A DNA stretch of 64,000 nucleotides, from the NCBI RefSeq assembly GCF_900635815.1, contig NZ_LR134173.1, positions 2,140,001-2,204,000 of the forward strand, given 5' to 3'. A program made the position numbers and the translations under genes. The notes beneath the pieces are model-generated. The model searched no databases. It had not been told where the DNA came from and saw nothing but the letters and a program-made list of their open reading frames with translations. The stretch comes from Legionella cherrii (GTDB lineage: Bacteria; Pseudomonadota; Gammaproteobacteria; Legionellales; Legionellaceae). Shown here one piece after another: positions 46,098 through 55,532 of the stretch. The stretch's first letter is position 1, and every line of letters starts with the position of its first letter.

Positions 46098-46811
46098 ATG
46101 AGGAATATCATGAATATTGGAATCTTACAATGCGATGAAGTCGAAAAAGGGTTGATAGCCATTCATGGCACGTACCCAGAGATGTATATTAAATTTCTGC
46201 GGCAAGCAGAACCAAATTTAACCTTTAAAGTTTATGATGTTCGTCAAGATGAACTACCTATCGATGTCGACAGCGCAGATGCCTATGTGATTACCGGTAG
46301 TCGTCATGGTGTCAACGATGGTTTTCTCTGGATTGCTGCGCTTGAAGGATTTGTTCGACGTCTTCATGAGTCCAGAAAAAAAGTCATAGGGATTTGTTTT
46401 GGCCATCAGCTTATCGCGAAAGCATTAGGGGGTACAGTCATTAAGTCGCCTAAGGGCTGGGGGGTAGGAATGTCCGTAAATAAAATGACACAACATAAAT
46501 CGTGGATGTCCCCATCCCTTAATCAACTAAACCTGCTCGTTAGCCATCAGGATCAAGTTGTAGCTCTTCCTTCGGAAGCAGAGGTTCTGGCCACGAGTGA
46601 TTTTTGTCCCTTTTATATGCTGCAAATTGGTGACAACCTGTTAACCGTCCAAGGTCATCCCGAGTTCACTAAAAGCTATTCCCAAGCCTTGATTGAACTG
46701 CGTAAAAACAGACTTGGTATGGAGTTAGTTGAGCGTGGATTACAATCATTACAGCAACCCTGTAATGATTACGTATTTGCCGAGTGGATTGTTAATTTTT
46801 TGAACTTTTAA
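46098..46811 (+). CDS. Class I glutamine amidotransferase / gamma-glutamyl hydrolase-like
   Basis: 237 residues (start 46098, or 46110 with TGAGGA upstream). Catalytic Cys in VIGICFGHQLIAKALGG and His-Glu in VQGHPEFTKSY give the full class I triad. VITGSRHGVNDGF is the oxyanion-region strand. No synthetase domain is attached, so it is a stand-alone hydrolase. It starts 29 bases after the alcohol dehydrogenase stop. In a gamma-glutamylation pathway this type of enzyme releases glutamate from the oxidised product, as PuuD does; PuuD itself is a different subgroup, so this is context inference. Confidence 0.85.
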   Translation: MRNIMNIGILQCDEVEKGLIAIHGTYPEMYIKFLRQAEPNLTFKVYDVRQDELPIDVDSADAYVITGSRHGVNDGFLWIAALEGFVRRLHESRKKVIGICFGHQLIAKALGGTVIKSPKGWGVGMSVNKMTQHKSWMSPSLNQLNLLVSHQDQVVALPSEAEVLATSDFCPFYMLQIGDNLLTVQGHPEFTKSYSQALIELRKNRLGMELVERGLQSLQQPCNDYVFAEWIVNFLNF

Positions 46812-46935
46812 AATACATGCCGTAACTGTTTTTGACTTTTTTATTGAAATATCAATAGGTCATGGTTGAATTTAAATTTATTTGCTAGAATCTAAAGGGA
46901 TTTAAAAAAAATATTAAATTTATAGGGAGAATGAA

Positions 46936-47070
46936 ATGAATCGTTTCGCGTTAATTGCAGCAACTGGTGTTTTAGCACTCGCTTTAACTGCATGTGGTGA
47001 GCAAAATAACAAGCAACCTACTGCAGGAACTGAAAATACTACTACAACAAACAACTCAACCAGCTTCTAA
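46936..47070 (+). pseudogene. Small lipoprotein, frame broken near its end
   Basis: ATG 46936 follows TATAGGGAGAATGAA, a good ribosome-binding site. MNRFALIAATGVLALALTAC is a lipoprotein signal with lipobox LTAC; the mature part GEQNNKQPTAGTENT is Gln/Thr-rich. The frame stops at 47070 after 44 residues. Shifting by +1 at about 47042 continues LQQTTQPASNQPAGGTQNQTQH to a stop at 47110, the same composition as the region before it. So a 1-base insertion or 2-base deletion near 47035-47050 probably shortened the protein. The truncated form may still be exported and lipidated. Confidence 0.7.
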
Positions 47071-47116
47071 TCAACCTGCTGGCGGAACTCAAAATCAAAC
47101 ACAACACTAAGTCTTT

Positions 47117-47150
47117 AACCTGGGTGAAGGCGTAAGCCATAACCCAGGTT
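47117..47150 (+). terminator. AACCTGGGT hairpin after the lipoprotein gene
   Basis: AACCTGGGT (47117-47125) pairs with ACCCAGGTT (47142-47150); an inner GGC...GCC adds to the stem. It follows the end of the original lipoprotein frame at 47110 and belongs to the GTAGCCYGG palindrome family. It has a short T-run after it. Confidence 0.7.
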
Positions 47151-47159
47151 CCTTTAGGT

Positions 47160-47651
47160 ATGCTCATGAGTTCCTTTAGTAATCTCATCAAAGAAATTGC
47201 CGCCATTTTAAAGAAAAAGAACTGGCAATTAGTTACTGCTGAGTCATGTACTGGTGGACTTGTTGCAAGTTATCTTACAGAAATTCCCGGAAGTTCCGTC
47301 TGGTTTGAACGCGGATTTGTTACCTACAGTAATTTAGCTAAAGAGGAGTTGTTGTCTGTTCCTAAGCAATTAATCGAGGAATATGGCGCAGTTAGTGAGC
47401 CTGTTGCCCAAGCTATGGCGACTGGTGCCCTACTACACAGCGCGGGACATGTTGCCGTATCAGTTACGGGCATTGCAGGCCCAGATGGAGGTAGTCTTGA
47501 GAAGCCTGTTGGAACCGTGTGCTTTGGTTGGGCCGCTAAAGACATGAATCCTAAAGTAGTAAAAAAACAACTTACCGGAAATCGACAAGAGATACGCCTT
47601 GCCGCATGCCAAGTAGCGTTATCAGGGATTCTTTCTTATATCAAAGATTGA
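47160..47651 (+). CDS. pncC: Nicotinamide-nucleotide amidohydrolase, CinA family
   Basis: 163 residues, the C-terminal CinA domain alone, which deamidates NMN for NAD recycling. LVTAESCTGGLVASYLTEIPGSS holds the catalytic Ser motif and VTGIAGPDGGSLEKPVGTVCFGW the second signature. It stands just upstream of recA, a common order in gammaproteobacteria. ATG 47160 and 47166 are both possible starts. Confidence 0.92.
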   Translation: MLMSSFSNLIKEIAAILKKKNWQLVTAESCTGGLVASYLTEIPGSSVWFERGFVTYSNLAKEELLSVPKQLIEEYGAVSEPVAQAMATGALLHSAGHVAVSVTGIAGPDGGSLEKPVGTVCFGWAAKDMNPKVVKKQLTGNRQEIRLAACQVALSGILSYIKD

Positions 47652-47728
47652 TGAATAGAAAGTTGATATTTCAAAAAGTCATTTTGCTCTCTATTTCATT
47701 TCTGTGATTACCGCCTGCGGTTAAATCC

Positions 47729-47920
47729 TCAACCTCCTGAGGTGTTCTTCGTTTTAAATTCGTGTTCCATACGATCTGTGATACTAATTTTTGATTCCTC
47801 TACTGTAGGAAAAAAAATATGCTTTGCAGCAATAGAAATATTAACCGCAGCACGGGCTGCATATAACGAAGTAGCCACTGCATCAGAAATTAGTGACGTT
47901 TTTTCATTTTTAGTTTGCAT
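47729..47920 (-). CDS. Small protein of 63 residues, unknown
   Basis: MQTKNEKTSLISDAVATSLYAAR... with a GAGG eight bases before the ATG. An amphipathic stretch AVATSLYAARAAVNISIAAKHIF is followed by a charged tail ending KNTSGG. It lies opposite in direction between pncC and recA. A plus-strand frame across the same bases (47742-47936) lacks a ribosome-binding site. Coding potential is moderate. Confidence 0.45.
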   Translation of the reverse strand: MQTKNEKTSLISDAVATSLYAARAAVNISIAAKHIFFPTVEESKISITDRMEHEFKTKNTSGG

Positions 47921-48194
47921 AATAATTTACCTCTAAACTATGGATAAATATTGTACCATATGATGATTATGTGTTCAATTAATATAGGTCTGATTAGTAA
48001 GAAATGCTCAATTGCTAAACGAGAATAGCTCAAGACGGATAATGTTTGCTGGGACGATCAAAAACATGATTTTCCACTTAACCTTACTTGACTCAGGCTT
48101 GAGTGAAAAAACTCTTTTAAACCTGTGAATCAATTTGCTGCTTATTCCTATCTGTGTGATAATTTTACCCTTGCATAACTACCTGGAAAATATT

Positions 48195-49241
48195 ATGGAA
48201 GAAAACAAACAAAAAGCATTATCAGCAGCCCTCTCGCAAATTGAACGTCAATTTGGTAAAGGCTCAGTGATGCGTATGGGCGACAGCACCGTATCTCGAG
48301 ATATAGAAGCCATTTCAACAGGATCTTTAGGATTAGACATTGCATTGGGGATTGGCGGATTACCCAAAGGACGTATTGTTGAAATTTATGGACCAGAGTC
48401 CTCTGGTAAAACAACACTCACATTACAAGTTATTGCCGAGTGCCAAAAAATGGGTGGCACTGCCGCATTTATTGATGCAGAACATGCTTTAGATCCAAGC
48501 TACGCGCAAAAACTGGGTGTTAATGTGGATGAGTTACTGGTTTCTCAGCCAGATACTGGGGAACAAGCACTGGAAATTACCGACATGTTGGTACGCTCAG
48601 CGGCAGTGGATGTCATTATTGTCGACTCTGTTGCTGCGTTGACTCCCAAAGCGGAAATTGAAGGGGAAATGGGTGATTCTCATGTTGGTTTACAAGCTCG
48701 ACTCATGTCACAGGCTTTACGTAAGTTGACTGCAAATATTAAACGATCCAATACCCTAGTCATTTTTATTAACCAGATTCGTATGAAAATTGGTGTCATG
48801 TTTGGCAGCCCTGAAACAACTACGGGTGGTAATGCACTGAAATTCTATGCTTCTGTTCGCTTAGATATTCGCCGTATCGGGTCAATTAAGAAAGGTGAAG
48901 AAATCTTAGGTAGTGAAACACGAGTTAAAGTAGTGAAGAATAAAGTGGCACCACCATTCAAGATGACGGAATTTGATATTCTCTATAATGAAGGTATTTC
49001 CCGTGAAAGTGAAATTATCAATTTGGGTGTTCAACTCAATCTAATTGAAAAGTCTGGAGCTTGGTACAGCTATAAAGGAGAGAAGATTGGCCAAGGCAAA
49101 GATAATGTGCGCTTATACTTGAAGGATAATCCCCAAGTTGCAGCGACTCTTGAGCAGCAAATTCGTACTGAGCTTTTGGAGAAAAAGCTACCTATGCTTG
49201 CGTCAGCTAGTGCGGAAGAGTTTGAGGCTGTTGATGACTAA
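48195..49241 (+). CDS. recA: Recombinase RecA
   Basis: 348 residues from [16 protein letters not shown]-binding [31 protein letters not shown], the L2 region [28 protein letters not shown], and an acidic tail ending FEAVDD. An upstream in-frame start at 48135 adds 20 atypical residues and is rejected. I see no LexA-type CTGT-N8-ACAG box in the 540 bases upstream. The last eight bases overlap recX. Confidence 0.98.
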   Translation: MEENKQKALSAALSQIERQFGKGSVMRMGDSTVSRDIEAISTGSLGLDIALGIGGLPKGRIVEIYGPESSGKTTLTLQVIAECQKMGGTAAFIDAEHALDPSYAQKLGVNVDELLVSQPDTGEQALEITDMLVRSAAVDVIIVDSVAALTPKAEIEGEMGDSHVGLQARLMSQALRKLTANIKRSNTLVIFINQIRMKIGVMFGSPETTTGGNALKFYASVRLDIRRIGSIKKGEEILGSETRVKVVKNKVAPPFKMTEFDILYNEGISRESEIINLGVQLNLIEKSGAWYSYKGEKIGQGKDNVRLYLKDNPQVAATLEQQIRTELLEKKLPMLASASAEEFEAVDD

Positions 49242-49674
49242 AGCTTTTGATAGTGCTGTGCGCCTGCTGTCCAGGCGCGAGCACAGTGCACTAGAGCTTT
49301 GTGATAAATTGAAACAAAAAGGATATAGTGCAACAGAAGTAAGAGAAGCATTGGATGAATGTCTACGCTTGGATTTACAAAGTGATCGACGTTTTGTGGA
49401 AGTATACATTCGTTCACGTATACGCCAGGGTTATGGACCTTTAAAAATAAGTCAGGAATTGAGTAGTAAAGGAATTGATAGGGAATTAATTCAGCAATTC
49501 TTACAACAAGAAGAAGGTAATTGGTTGACTTATGCTTTGGATGTTTGGCATAAAAAAAATAAAGGACAACTTGATTTATCTTTTGACGAATTGCAAAAAC
49601 AACAGCGTTTTTTGCTGTATCGTGGATTTGGAATGGATACCATTGTTCAAGTGAAAAAAGAATTGAAAAAATAA
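49234..49674 (+). CDS. recX: Regulatory protein RecX
   Basis: 146 residues from ATG 49234 (MTKAFDSAV), overlapping the recA stop by eight bases, the usual arrangement. [21 protein letters not shown] and [38 protein letters not shown] are RecX three-helix repeats. RecX damps RecA filament activity. A longer frame from 49138 lies inside recA and is rejected. Confidence 0.93.
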   Translation: MTKAFDSAVRLLSRREHSALELCDKLKQKGYSATEVREALDECLRLDLQSDRRFVEVYIRSRIRQGYGPLKISQELSSKGIDRELIQQFLQQEEGNWLTYALDVWHKKNKGQLDLSFDELQKQQRFLLYRGFGMDTIVQVKKELKK

Positions 49675-49710
49675 AAATGAAATCGTAGTCTTGGGGAAAG
49701 CAAAGCCTCT

Positions 49711-49822
49711 GTAGCCGGATTAGCGCAGCGTAATCGGGAGTTCCGATCATAATACGGTGCTATAAGTGGAGATCCATCGCTAGGTTCGGGATGATGAAGC
49801 GTCTCGCTGCGCCGCCCCAGGT
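49711..49822. repeat. Composite repeat: GTAGCCGG hairpin plus GGGATGATG element
   Basis: CCGGATTA (49715) pairs with TAATCGGG (49731-49738). Then GTGGAGATCCATCGC, TTCGGGATGATGAAGC and, at the end, GCTGCGCCGCCCCAGGTTA. The middle matches 35053-35095 and the end matches repeat ends near 56020 and 58070. It fills the recX-alaS gap. Confidence 0.6.
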
Positions 49823-49867
49823 TATGATTAAAAATTAAAATTAACTCAAATTGGTGTTGATTAGAAA

Positions 49868-52450
49868 ATGAAAAGTTCTGAAATTAGAAAGGCATTCTTT
49901 GATTATTTCACACAACGTGGTCATCAACTCGTGGAATCCAGCTCTTTAATTCCTGCAAATGATCCTACTTTATTATTTACCAATGCAGGTATGGTGCAAT
50001 TTAAGGATTTATTTTTAGGACTAGAAACGCGTTCTTATCAACGAGCCGTTACAGCACAACGCTGTGTGCGTGCTGGTGGAAAGCACAATGATTTGGAAAA
50101 TGTGGGTTATACCGCAAGACACCATACATTTTTTGAAATGTTGGGCAATTTTAGTTTTGGCGATTATTTCAAACGCGAAGCTATAAAATTCGCTTGGGAA
50201 TTTTTAACTCAAGTTCTGCGTTTACCCGAAGAGCGTTTGTGGGTGACTGTTTATAGAGAAGATCAGGAAGCAGAAGATATTTGGTTAAAAGAAATGAAAG
50301 TTTCCGCTACACGCTTTTCACGATGTGGTGAAAAAGATAATTTTTGGTCCATGGGGGATACTGGTCCTTGTGGCCCTTGCACTGAAATTTTTTATGATCA
50401 TGGTCCTGAAATCGCAGGGGGTCCTCCGGGAAGCCCTGATGAAGATGGGGATCGCTATATAGAAATTTGGAACCTGGTATTCATGCAGTTTAATCGGGAT
50501 AAGGATGGAAACCTACATCCGCTACCCAAACCTTCCGTGGATACAGGTATGGGGCTCGAGCGACTCGCAGCAGTAGTGCAAGGCGTACACAGTAATTATG
50601 AAACAGATACTTTCCAATATTTGATTCAATCTACGGCAAAACTTGGAAATATTACTGATTTAAACCATACCTCGTTAAAAGTGATTGCTGATCACATTCG
50701 TTCTTGTGCGTTTTTAATTGCTGATGGAGTAATTCCGGGCAATGAAGGGCGGGGGTATGTGCTGAGAAGAATAATTCGCAGAGCGATAAGACATGGTAAT
50801 AAGTTAGGTTTGCCAACTCCATTTTTTTCAAGGTTAGTTGAACCTTTAATTAAAGTCATGGGTGATGCTTATCCTGAATTGATAAAATATAAGCCTCATA
50901 TAGAAAAAATTCTTAATCAAGAAGAGAATCAATTCGCTCGTACTCTTGATCAAGGTTTACGCTTATTGCAAGAACAAATGCATTCCCTTGGCGGCCATGA
51001 AATATCAGGGGAAATCGCATTTAAGCTCTATGATACTTATGGTTTTCCTGTTGATTTAACTGCTGATATCGCCAGAGAACAAGGCCTCTATGTGGATATG
51101 GAGGGTTTTAATCAATTGATGCAACAGCAACGCGAACAATCTCAGGCTGCCAGCCAATTTAGCGTCGATTACAGTACCAGTGCACCATTGGATTACCAAT
51201 CTGATTTTCATGGGTATGAGAAAAAAGAGATGGAATCCAAAATTATTGCTTTGGTTCAGGATGGAAAAGAAGTTAAAACTTTAAACGAAGGCATGAAGGG
51301 AGCTATAGTCCTTGATCACACGCCGTTTTATGCAGAGAGCGGGGGACAAGTAGGCGATAAAGGATTGTTAAGAGGACCAGGTTTTAGTTTTCGGGTCGAC
51401 GACACTCAAAAGAAAGCTCAAGCCATTGTGCATTATGGAGAAGTAGTCGAAGGTAATGCATCCCTAGATCAGTTAGTTAAGGCGCAAATCGATAACGAAC
51501 GTCGAGAGGCAATTCGTTTAAATCATACTGCAACTCATTTGTTGCATGCAGCACTTAAAACAGTCGTTGGGCCACAAGTCCAGCAAAAAGGTTCATTAGT
51601 TGATGCAGAGCGTGCGCGTTTTGACTTTTCTCATTTTGAATCATTAACTGCAGAACAAATACAAGCAATTGAACAATTGGTCAATGATCAAATTCGTGCA
51701 AATAATGAAGTTGTAACCCAGATTATGGATATTGAGTCTGCTAAAAAAAGCGGTGCGGTCGCTCTTTTTGGGGAAAAATATACCGATAAAGTGCGTGTAT
51801 TATCCATGGGAGAATTCTCTAAAGAACTTTGTGGCGGAACACATGCACGAAGGACCGGTGATATCGGGTTGTTTAAAATCGTTGCCGAATATGGGATCGC
51901 CAGTGGGGTACGACGTATCGAGATGGTAACCGGTCGTTATGCTTTAAGCTGGGTTAATGAGCAACAGTTTTTATTAAGTGAATTAGCCTCTTTATTAAAA
52001 ACCACAACCAATAATCTACCAGATAAAATCACGCAACTCATCTCTGAAAATAAGGGTTTGGAAAAGGAAATTACGAAGTTGCAAAGTGAGAAAGCACAAA
52101 AATCAGGTGCCGATCTGGCTAATGAGGTAGAAAAAATCAATGGGATTAGTTTGCTTGTAAAGCAATTGGAAGGAGCAGACAGTCAAACCATGCGTACTAC
52201 CTTGGATCAATTGAAATCAAGACTTGATTCCGCTGTGATTGTTTTATTTACACTCGATCAAAATAAAATGAATGTGATTGCTGGAGTGAGTAAAAATATT
52301 TTAGGTAAAGCACCTACTGCAGCCACTCTGGTAAGACATCTCTGCGGAAAAGGTGGTGGTCGGGATGATATGGCCCAAGGTGGAGGAGTTGCTCCGGATG
52401 ACTTGGAGAAGAAGATAGAGGAAATCAGAGAAATGGTTCGCCATTCATAA
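49868..52450 (+). CDS. alaS: Alanyl-tRNA synthetase
   Basis: 860 residues, normal length. Catalytic class II core in the N-terminal 440 residues ([54 protein letters not shown] as motif 2, [10 protein letters not shown] as motif 3). The editing domain has [11 protein letters not shown] and [11 protein letters not shown] zinc/editing residues. The C-terminal C-Ala domain ends [14 protein letters not shown]. Follows recX across a repeat. Confidence 0.97.
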   Translation: MKSSEIRKAFFDYFTQRGHQLVESSSLIPANDPTLLFTNAGMVQFKDLFLGLETRSYQRAVTAQRCVRAGGKHNDLENVGYTARHHTFFEMLGNFSFGDYFKREAIKFAWEFLTQVLRLPEERLWVTVYREDQEAEDIWLKEMKVSATRFSRCGEKDNFWSMGDTGPCGPCTEIFYDHGPEIAGGPPGSPDEDGDRYIEIWNLVFMQFNRDKDGNLHPLPKPSVDTGMGLERLAAVVQGVHSNYETDTFQYLIQSTAKLGNITDLNHTSLKVIADHIRSCAFLIADGVIPGNEGRGYVLRRIIRRAIRHGNKLGLPTPFFSRLVEPLIKVMGDAYPELIKYKPHIEKILNQEENQFARTLDQGLRLLQEQMHSLGGHEISGEIAFKLYDTYGFPVDLTADIAREQGLYVDMEGFNQLMQQQREQSQAASQFSVDYSTSAPLDYQSDFHGYEKKEMESKIIALVQDGKEVKTLNEGMKGAIVLDHTPFYAESGGQVGDKGLLRGPGFSFRVDDTQKKAQAIVHYGEVVEGNASLDQLVKAQIDNERREAIRLNHTATHLLHAALKTVVGPQVQQKGSLVDAERARFDFSHFESLTAEQIQAIEQLVNDQIRANNEVVTQIMDIESAKKSGAVALFGEKYTDKVRVLSMGEFSKELCGGTHARRTGDIGLFKIVAEYGIASGVRRIEMVTGRYALSWVNEQQFLLSELASLLKTTTNNLPDKITQLISENKGLEKEITKLQSEKAQKSGADLANEVEKINGISLLVKQLEGADSQTMRTTLDQLKSRLDSAVIVLFTLDQNKMNVIAGVSKNILGKAPTAATLVRHLCGKGGGRDDMAQGGGVAPDDLEKKIEEIREMVRHS

Positions 52451-52461
52451 ATCTATCGGAT

Positions 52462-52485
52462 GTAGCCTGGATTGTTCCAGGTTAC
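52462..52485 (+). terminator. GTAGCCTGG hairpin after alaS
   Basis: GTAGCCTGG (52462-52470) pairs with CCAGGTTAC (52477-52485), loop ATTGTT, one G-T pair. It lies 11 bases after the alaS stop. Confidence 0.7.
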
Positions 52486-52518
52486 CTTTGTAAAAATGAC
52501 AGTATATAGGGAGATGAG

Positions 52519-52908
52519 ATGCGATTTTTACAAGAGTTTAAACAATTCGCCATCAAAGGAAATGTAATTGATCTTGCTGTCGCAGTGGTTATTGGTGCAG
52601 CATTTGGCAAAATCATTAGCTCTTTGGTAAGTGGTATTGTCATGCCTTTAATTGGTCTATTATTAGGTGGAGTCAATGTTGCAACTAAAACGTTTACAGT
52701 CGGTGATGCAGTGGTGAAGTGGGGCGAATTTCTCCAGGCAGTAATTGATTTTACTATCATTTCATTTTCAATTTTTGTAGCAATTAAAGCGATTTCCCTA
52801 TTAAGAAAAAAGGAAGAAAAGAAAGAAACGCCACCCACAAGAGAAGAAACTTTATTGGCTGAAATTCGTGATCTATTGAAGGAAAAAACAGGTACACCAG
52901 ACCATTAG
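52519..52908 (+). CDS. mscL: Large-conductance mechanosensitive channel
   Basis: 129 residues. [37 protein letters not shown] is the N-terminal helix and the gating helix TM1; [21 protein letters not shown] [17 protein letters not shown] is TM2; the C-terminal bundle ends [16 protein letters not shown] [21 protein letters not shown] precedes the ATG. Emergency osmotic release channel. Confidence 0.95.
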   Translation: MRFLQEFKQFAIKGNVIDLAVAVVIGAAFGKIISSLVSGIVMPLIGLLLGGVNVATKTFTVGDAVVKWGEFLQAVIDFTIISFSIFVAIKAISLLRKKEEKKETPPTREETLLAEIRDLLKEKTGTPDH

Positions 52909-52917
52909 TTTTTATTG

Positions 52918-52950
52918 TAGCCTGTGTTCTGCTTCGATGCACCCAGGCTA
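52918..52950 (+). terminator. GTAGCCTG...CAGGCTA hairpin after mscL
   Basis: TAGCCTG (52918-52924) pairs with CAGGCTA (52944-52950), 10 bases after the mscL stop. Same palindrome family as the alaS hairpin. Confidence 0.65.
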
Positions 52951-53034
52951 GATATACTATTTTCTAGACAGGTTCAACCTTAAGTATTTGTAAATCTGCT
53001 ATAGTTTTAAGAATACATCTTATTAAGGACAGTC

Positions 53035-53232
53035 ATGAGCGGGTTACTGAATTTAATTGCAATAATTGTTGTTTTTGGGTTGGTGTTATGGTTAATAGAT
53101 ACTTTTATTCCTATGCCACCATCAATTAAAAGTCTGTTAAATGTACTGGTGCTTATTATTCTAGTTATCTACATTTTGCAGTTTTTTGGATTGATAAAAA
53201 CAATCTTACCTATGATTACAATCTTTAAGTGA
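53035..53232 (+). CDS. Small two-helix membrane protein (Thivi_2564-like)
   Basis: 65 residues: LLNLIAIIVVFGLVLWLIDTFIPMPPSIKSLLNVLVLIILVIYILQFFGL. Two membrane helices are linked by DTFIPMPPSIK, a layout common in small proteins annotated Thivi_2564 family. AGGA lies seven bases before the ATG. Function unknown. Confidence 0.75.
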   Translation: MSGLLNLIAIIVVFGLVLWLIDTFIPMPPSIKSLLNVLVLIILVIYILQFFGLIKTILPMITIFK

Positions 53233-53452
53233 GTTCATTAATTTTGGTGCATTTTAGATTAACGGATCATTTCTGAAAGAAAAATCACAGGAGTGATTGG
53301 CTAAAGAAGATAGTCAACAGACTGGCGTGCGTATTGAATTTTTAGGCCAATTTACATTGCACCTCTTATTCAATCTAGAATAGGAGATGCATTAATTAAA
53401 GAGACTAATGTTCTTGCTCCTTATCGGGCTAGGCGTTAAATCAAAAATACTA

Positions 53453-54175
53453 TCAAATCTTGCCCATTTTCTTGTAAAGAAAAAATGGCAATCGAGTAAT
53501 TACCGCCATAATCATTCGCCAAAAATAAGGATAATAGAAGATCCTTCTTCTACGCATCAACGCTTTCCAGCAAGCTTTTGCACAAGACTCTGGTGGTGCT
53601 GCATAAAAAATTCCCGGAAGGCCATAGGTTTGTTTGGTGTCAATAAAGCCTAAGCGGGCGATGGTGATGTGTTGATTATTGCTGGCAGCCTGTTGTAGGC
53701 CTTGAAGATAAACTTCGATACTTGCTTTACTTGCACCATACAGACTGTTTTTGGAGCGTCCTCTGCATGCCGCAACGGAACTTAAAAAAAGTAAATGATG
53801 TTCTTTTTGCTGACGATTTAAATAGCTGTGGATGATTAGGGTAGTCGTTAGAATATTGAGTCTGATGAGGTGGGTTATTGTCTCGACATTAAGATGCTCA
53901 TTATCGGTGAAATCACTGTGGGCAATGAACAAATCCAATTCACTCTCTGTTGTTTTAAATACAGTGATTAACTTATCGACCTGTTCAATCAGATCCACAA
54001 CAAGTATGTCGCAATTTATGTTATATCGAAGCATAATATCATTGGCAATGATTTGGAGCTGCTTTTGTTGGCGTCCTACCATGAGTAATTGATGCCCCGA
54101 ACGAGCAACAATATGTGCAAATTTTTCGGCAATAATGGAGGTTGCGCCGAGTATCACCCAAGTTCTTTGCGTCAT
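53453..54175 (-). CDS. Short-chain dehydrogenase, DprE2-like
   Basis: 240 residues. WVILGATSIIAEKFAHIVARSG is the cofactor-binding turn in the GxTSxI form seen in DprE2. Catalytic Ser in LLFLSSVAACRGR and Tyr/Lys in SLYGASKASIEVYLQGL. Its start overlaps the stop of the FAD oxidase gene by four bases (ATGA), so the two proteins are made together. In mycobacteria, DprE1 oxidises decaprenyl-phospho-ribose and DprE2 reduces it to the arabinose epimer; a similar two-step epimerisation of some polyprenyl sugar is inferred here. Confidence 0.8.
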   Translation of the reverse strand: MTQRTWVILGATSIIAEKFAHIVARSGHQLLMVGRQQKQLQIIANDIMLRYNINCDILVVDLIEQVDKLITVFKTTESELDLFIAHSDFTDNEHLNVETITHLIRLNILTTTLIIHSYLNRQQKEHHLLFLSSVAACRGRSKNSLYGASKASIEVYLQGLQQAASNNQHITIARLGFIDTKQTYGLPGIFYAAPPESCAKACWKALMRRRRIFYYPYFWRMIMAVITRLPFFLYKKMGKI

Positions 54176-55476
54176 TTTATAATCCCTAATCGTTTTGCTA
54201 GATCAGAGTGCATTGTACAGCCATAATGGCCTAGAGTCTGAGAAAATTGTTGATGATTCTCATACATGCTATGAAATTGTTTTTCATTCAAAAACAAATC
54301 TTTAGCTAAGTAAATTCGACCGTTAAGTTCAGTGATTCGCTGATTCATCGCAGATATTGCTTGTGTTGCCTGAGGATTATGGACGAAATCAACGGCTAAG
54401 GTAAATCCTGGTTTACAAAAAGAGAGTAAGCCCTCACCGGGTTCGGTAAACAACTTGAGCACTGCGAGAGTAGGGGTGGCTTTATTAATCCGCATTAATT
54501 CGATTAACTGCTCCAAAATAATTGGAGCATGATCGACATCAAATACAGCTTGGAATTGGAGCAATCCTCTTGGGCCATAAAGTCTATTCCAGTGCATGAG
54601 TTTATCAAGTGGATTATTAAATTGTTCCAGTGCTAGTGTTTCTTGACCTTTTTTACTGGTAAAAAAATGCTGATTAAACAATTTCATATTCCATCGCTTG
54701 ATCAGAGAAAATGGAATTTTAGGTACGGTATGGATCTTTGTTTTCTTTGTGTTGACAGGTTCACAATGATCCGCTGTAGATAGAATGGCTCGAGGGGTAG
54801 AATTCAGAAGATCAAGCCAAGAGACTTGATAGTCATAATGAATACCCTCGGCTACCATATATTCAGTTAATGCTCGGATGGATTCAAATTGCTTGTGTTC
54901 TGCATGAACAAAGCGAGGAGCTTTTTTTAGACGAAGTTCGGCTCGAGTAATAACACCGGTGAGTCCTAAGCCTGCAATGGTGGCATGAAATAAGTCGCTG
55001 TTTTCTTCACGGCTGCAATGAAGTTTTTTATTGCCCATGAGTAGATCAAACCCAAGGAGATGATGGCCAAAACTACCAGCCTGGTGATTGTTTTTTCCAT
55101 GCACATCATGAGCAATTCCTCCGGCTACGGTAGCATGAACGGTACCAGGAAGAACTGGAGGAATGAAATCAGGATGTACTAAAAATAAATCTTTGAGTGA
55201 TACTCCACCTTGACATACTACAATCCCGGTCTCATGATTAAAATTGATAAAATGATTCAGACGCGCGGTGTCGATAATCATACCATTAGTATTAAAACAA
55301 CTGTCGTTATAACTTAACCCTGAGCCTCGTACGAGAATGTTTTGCTGAGGATTATGAGCAAGATAATCAGCAAGTTGCTCTTCATTATCTGGACGTAAGC
55401 AAAACGATTGACTAAAGCGTGCACGGCTAAAATTCGTGAACTTTCTTGTTTTGCAGTGCATTTTTTCTTCATTCAA
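54172..55476 (-). CDS. FAD-linked oxidase, DprE1-like
   Basis: 434 residues. NILVRGSGLSYNDSCFNTNG and VLPGTVHATVAGGIAHDVHGKNNHQAGSFGHHLLGFDLL are the FAD-binding blocks and match DprE1 strongly (its GGAIA-DIHGKNHH-GSFGNHV stretch). The C-terminus GRIYLAKDLFLNEKQFHSMY to SDLAKRLGI also matches. At the position of mycobacterial Cys387, the target of benzothiazinones, the sequence is GFTLAVDF, that is Ala. ATG 55476 or 55461 are possible starts. First gene of the dprE1-dprE2-like pair. Confidence 0.85.
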   Translation of the reverse strand: MNEEKMHCKTRKFTNFSRARFSQSFCLRPDNEEQLADYLAHNPQQNILVRGSGLSYNDSCFNTNGMIIDTARLNHFINFNHETGIVVCQGGVSLKDLFLVHPDFIPPVLPGTVHATVAGGIAHDVHGKNNHQAGSFGHHLLGFDLLMGNKKLHCSREENSDLFHATIAGLGLTGVITRAELRLKKAPRFVHAEHKQFESIRALTEYMVAEGIHYDYQVSWLDLLNSTPRAILSTADHCEPVNTKKTKIHTVPKIPFSLIKRWNMKLFNQHFFTSKKGQETLALEQFNNPLDKLMHWNRLYGPRGLLQFQAVFDVDHAPIILEQLIELMRINKATPTLAVLKLFTEPGEGLLSFCKPGFTLAVDFVHNPQATQAISAMNQRITELNGRIYLAKDLFLNEKQFHSMYENHQQFSQTLGHYGCTMHSDLAKRLGIIK

Positions 55477-55532
55477 TTATATTCTATACTAAGACTATAA
55501 TTCATTTAGGAACACATTTAAAAGGAATTATC

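Noticed and set aside
48135..48194. 20-residue N-terminal extension of RecA
   Set aside because: RecA proteins begin near MEENKQKAL; the extension is not family-like.
53408..53653. 81-codon plus-strand frame
   Set aside because: Mostly antisense to the DprE2-like gene, which has clear SDR motifs.
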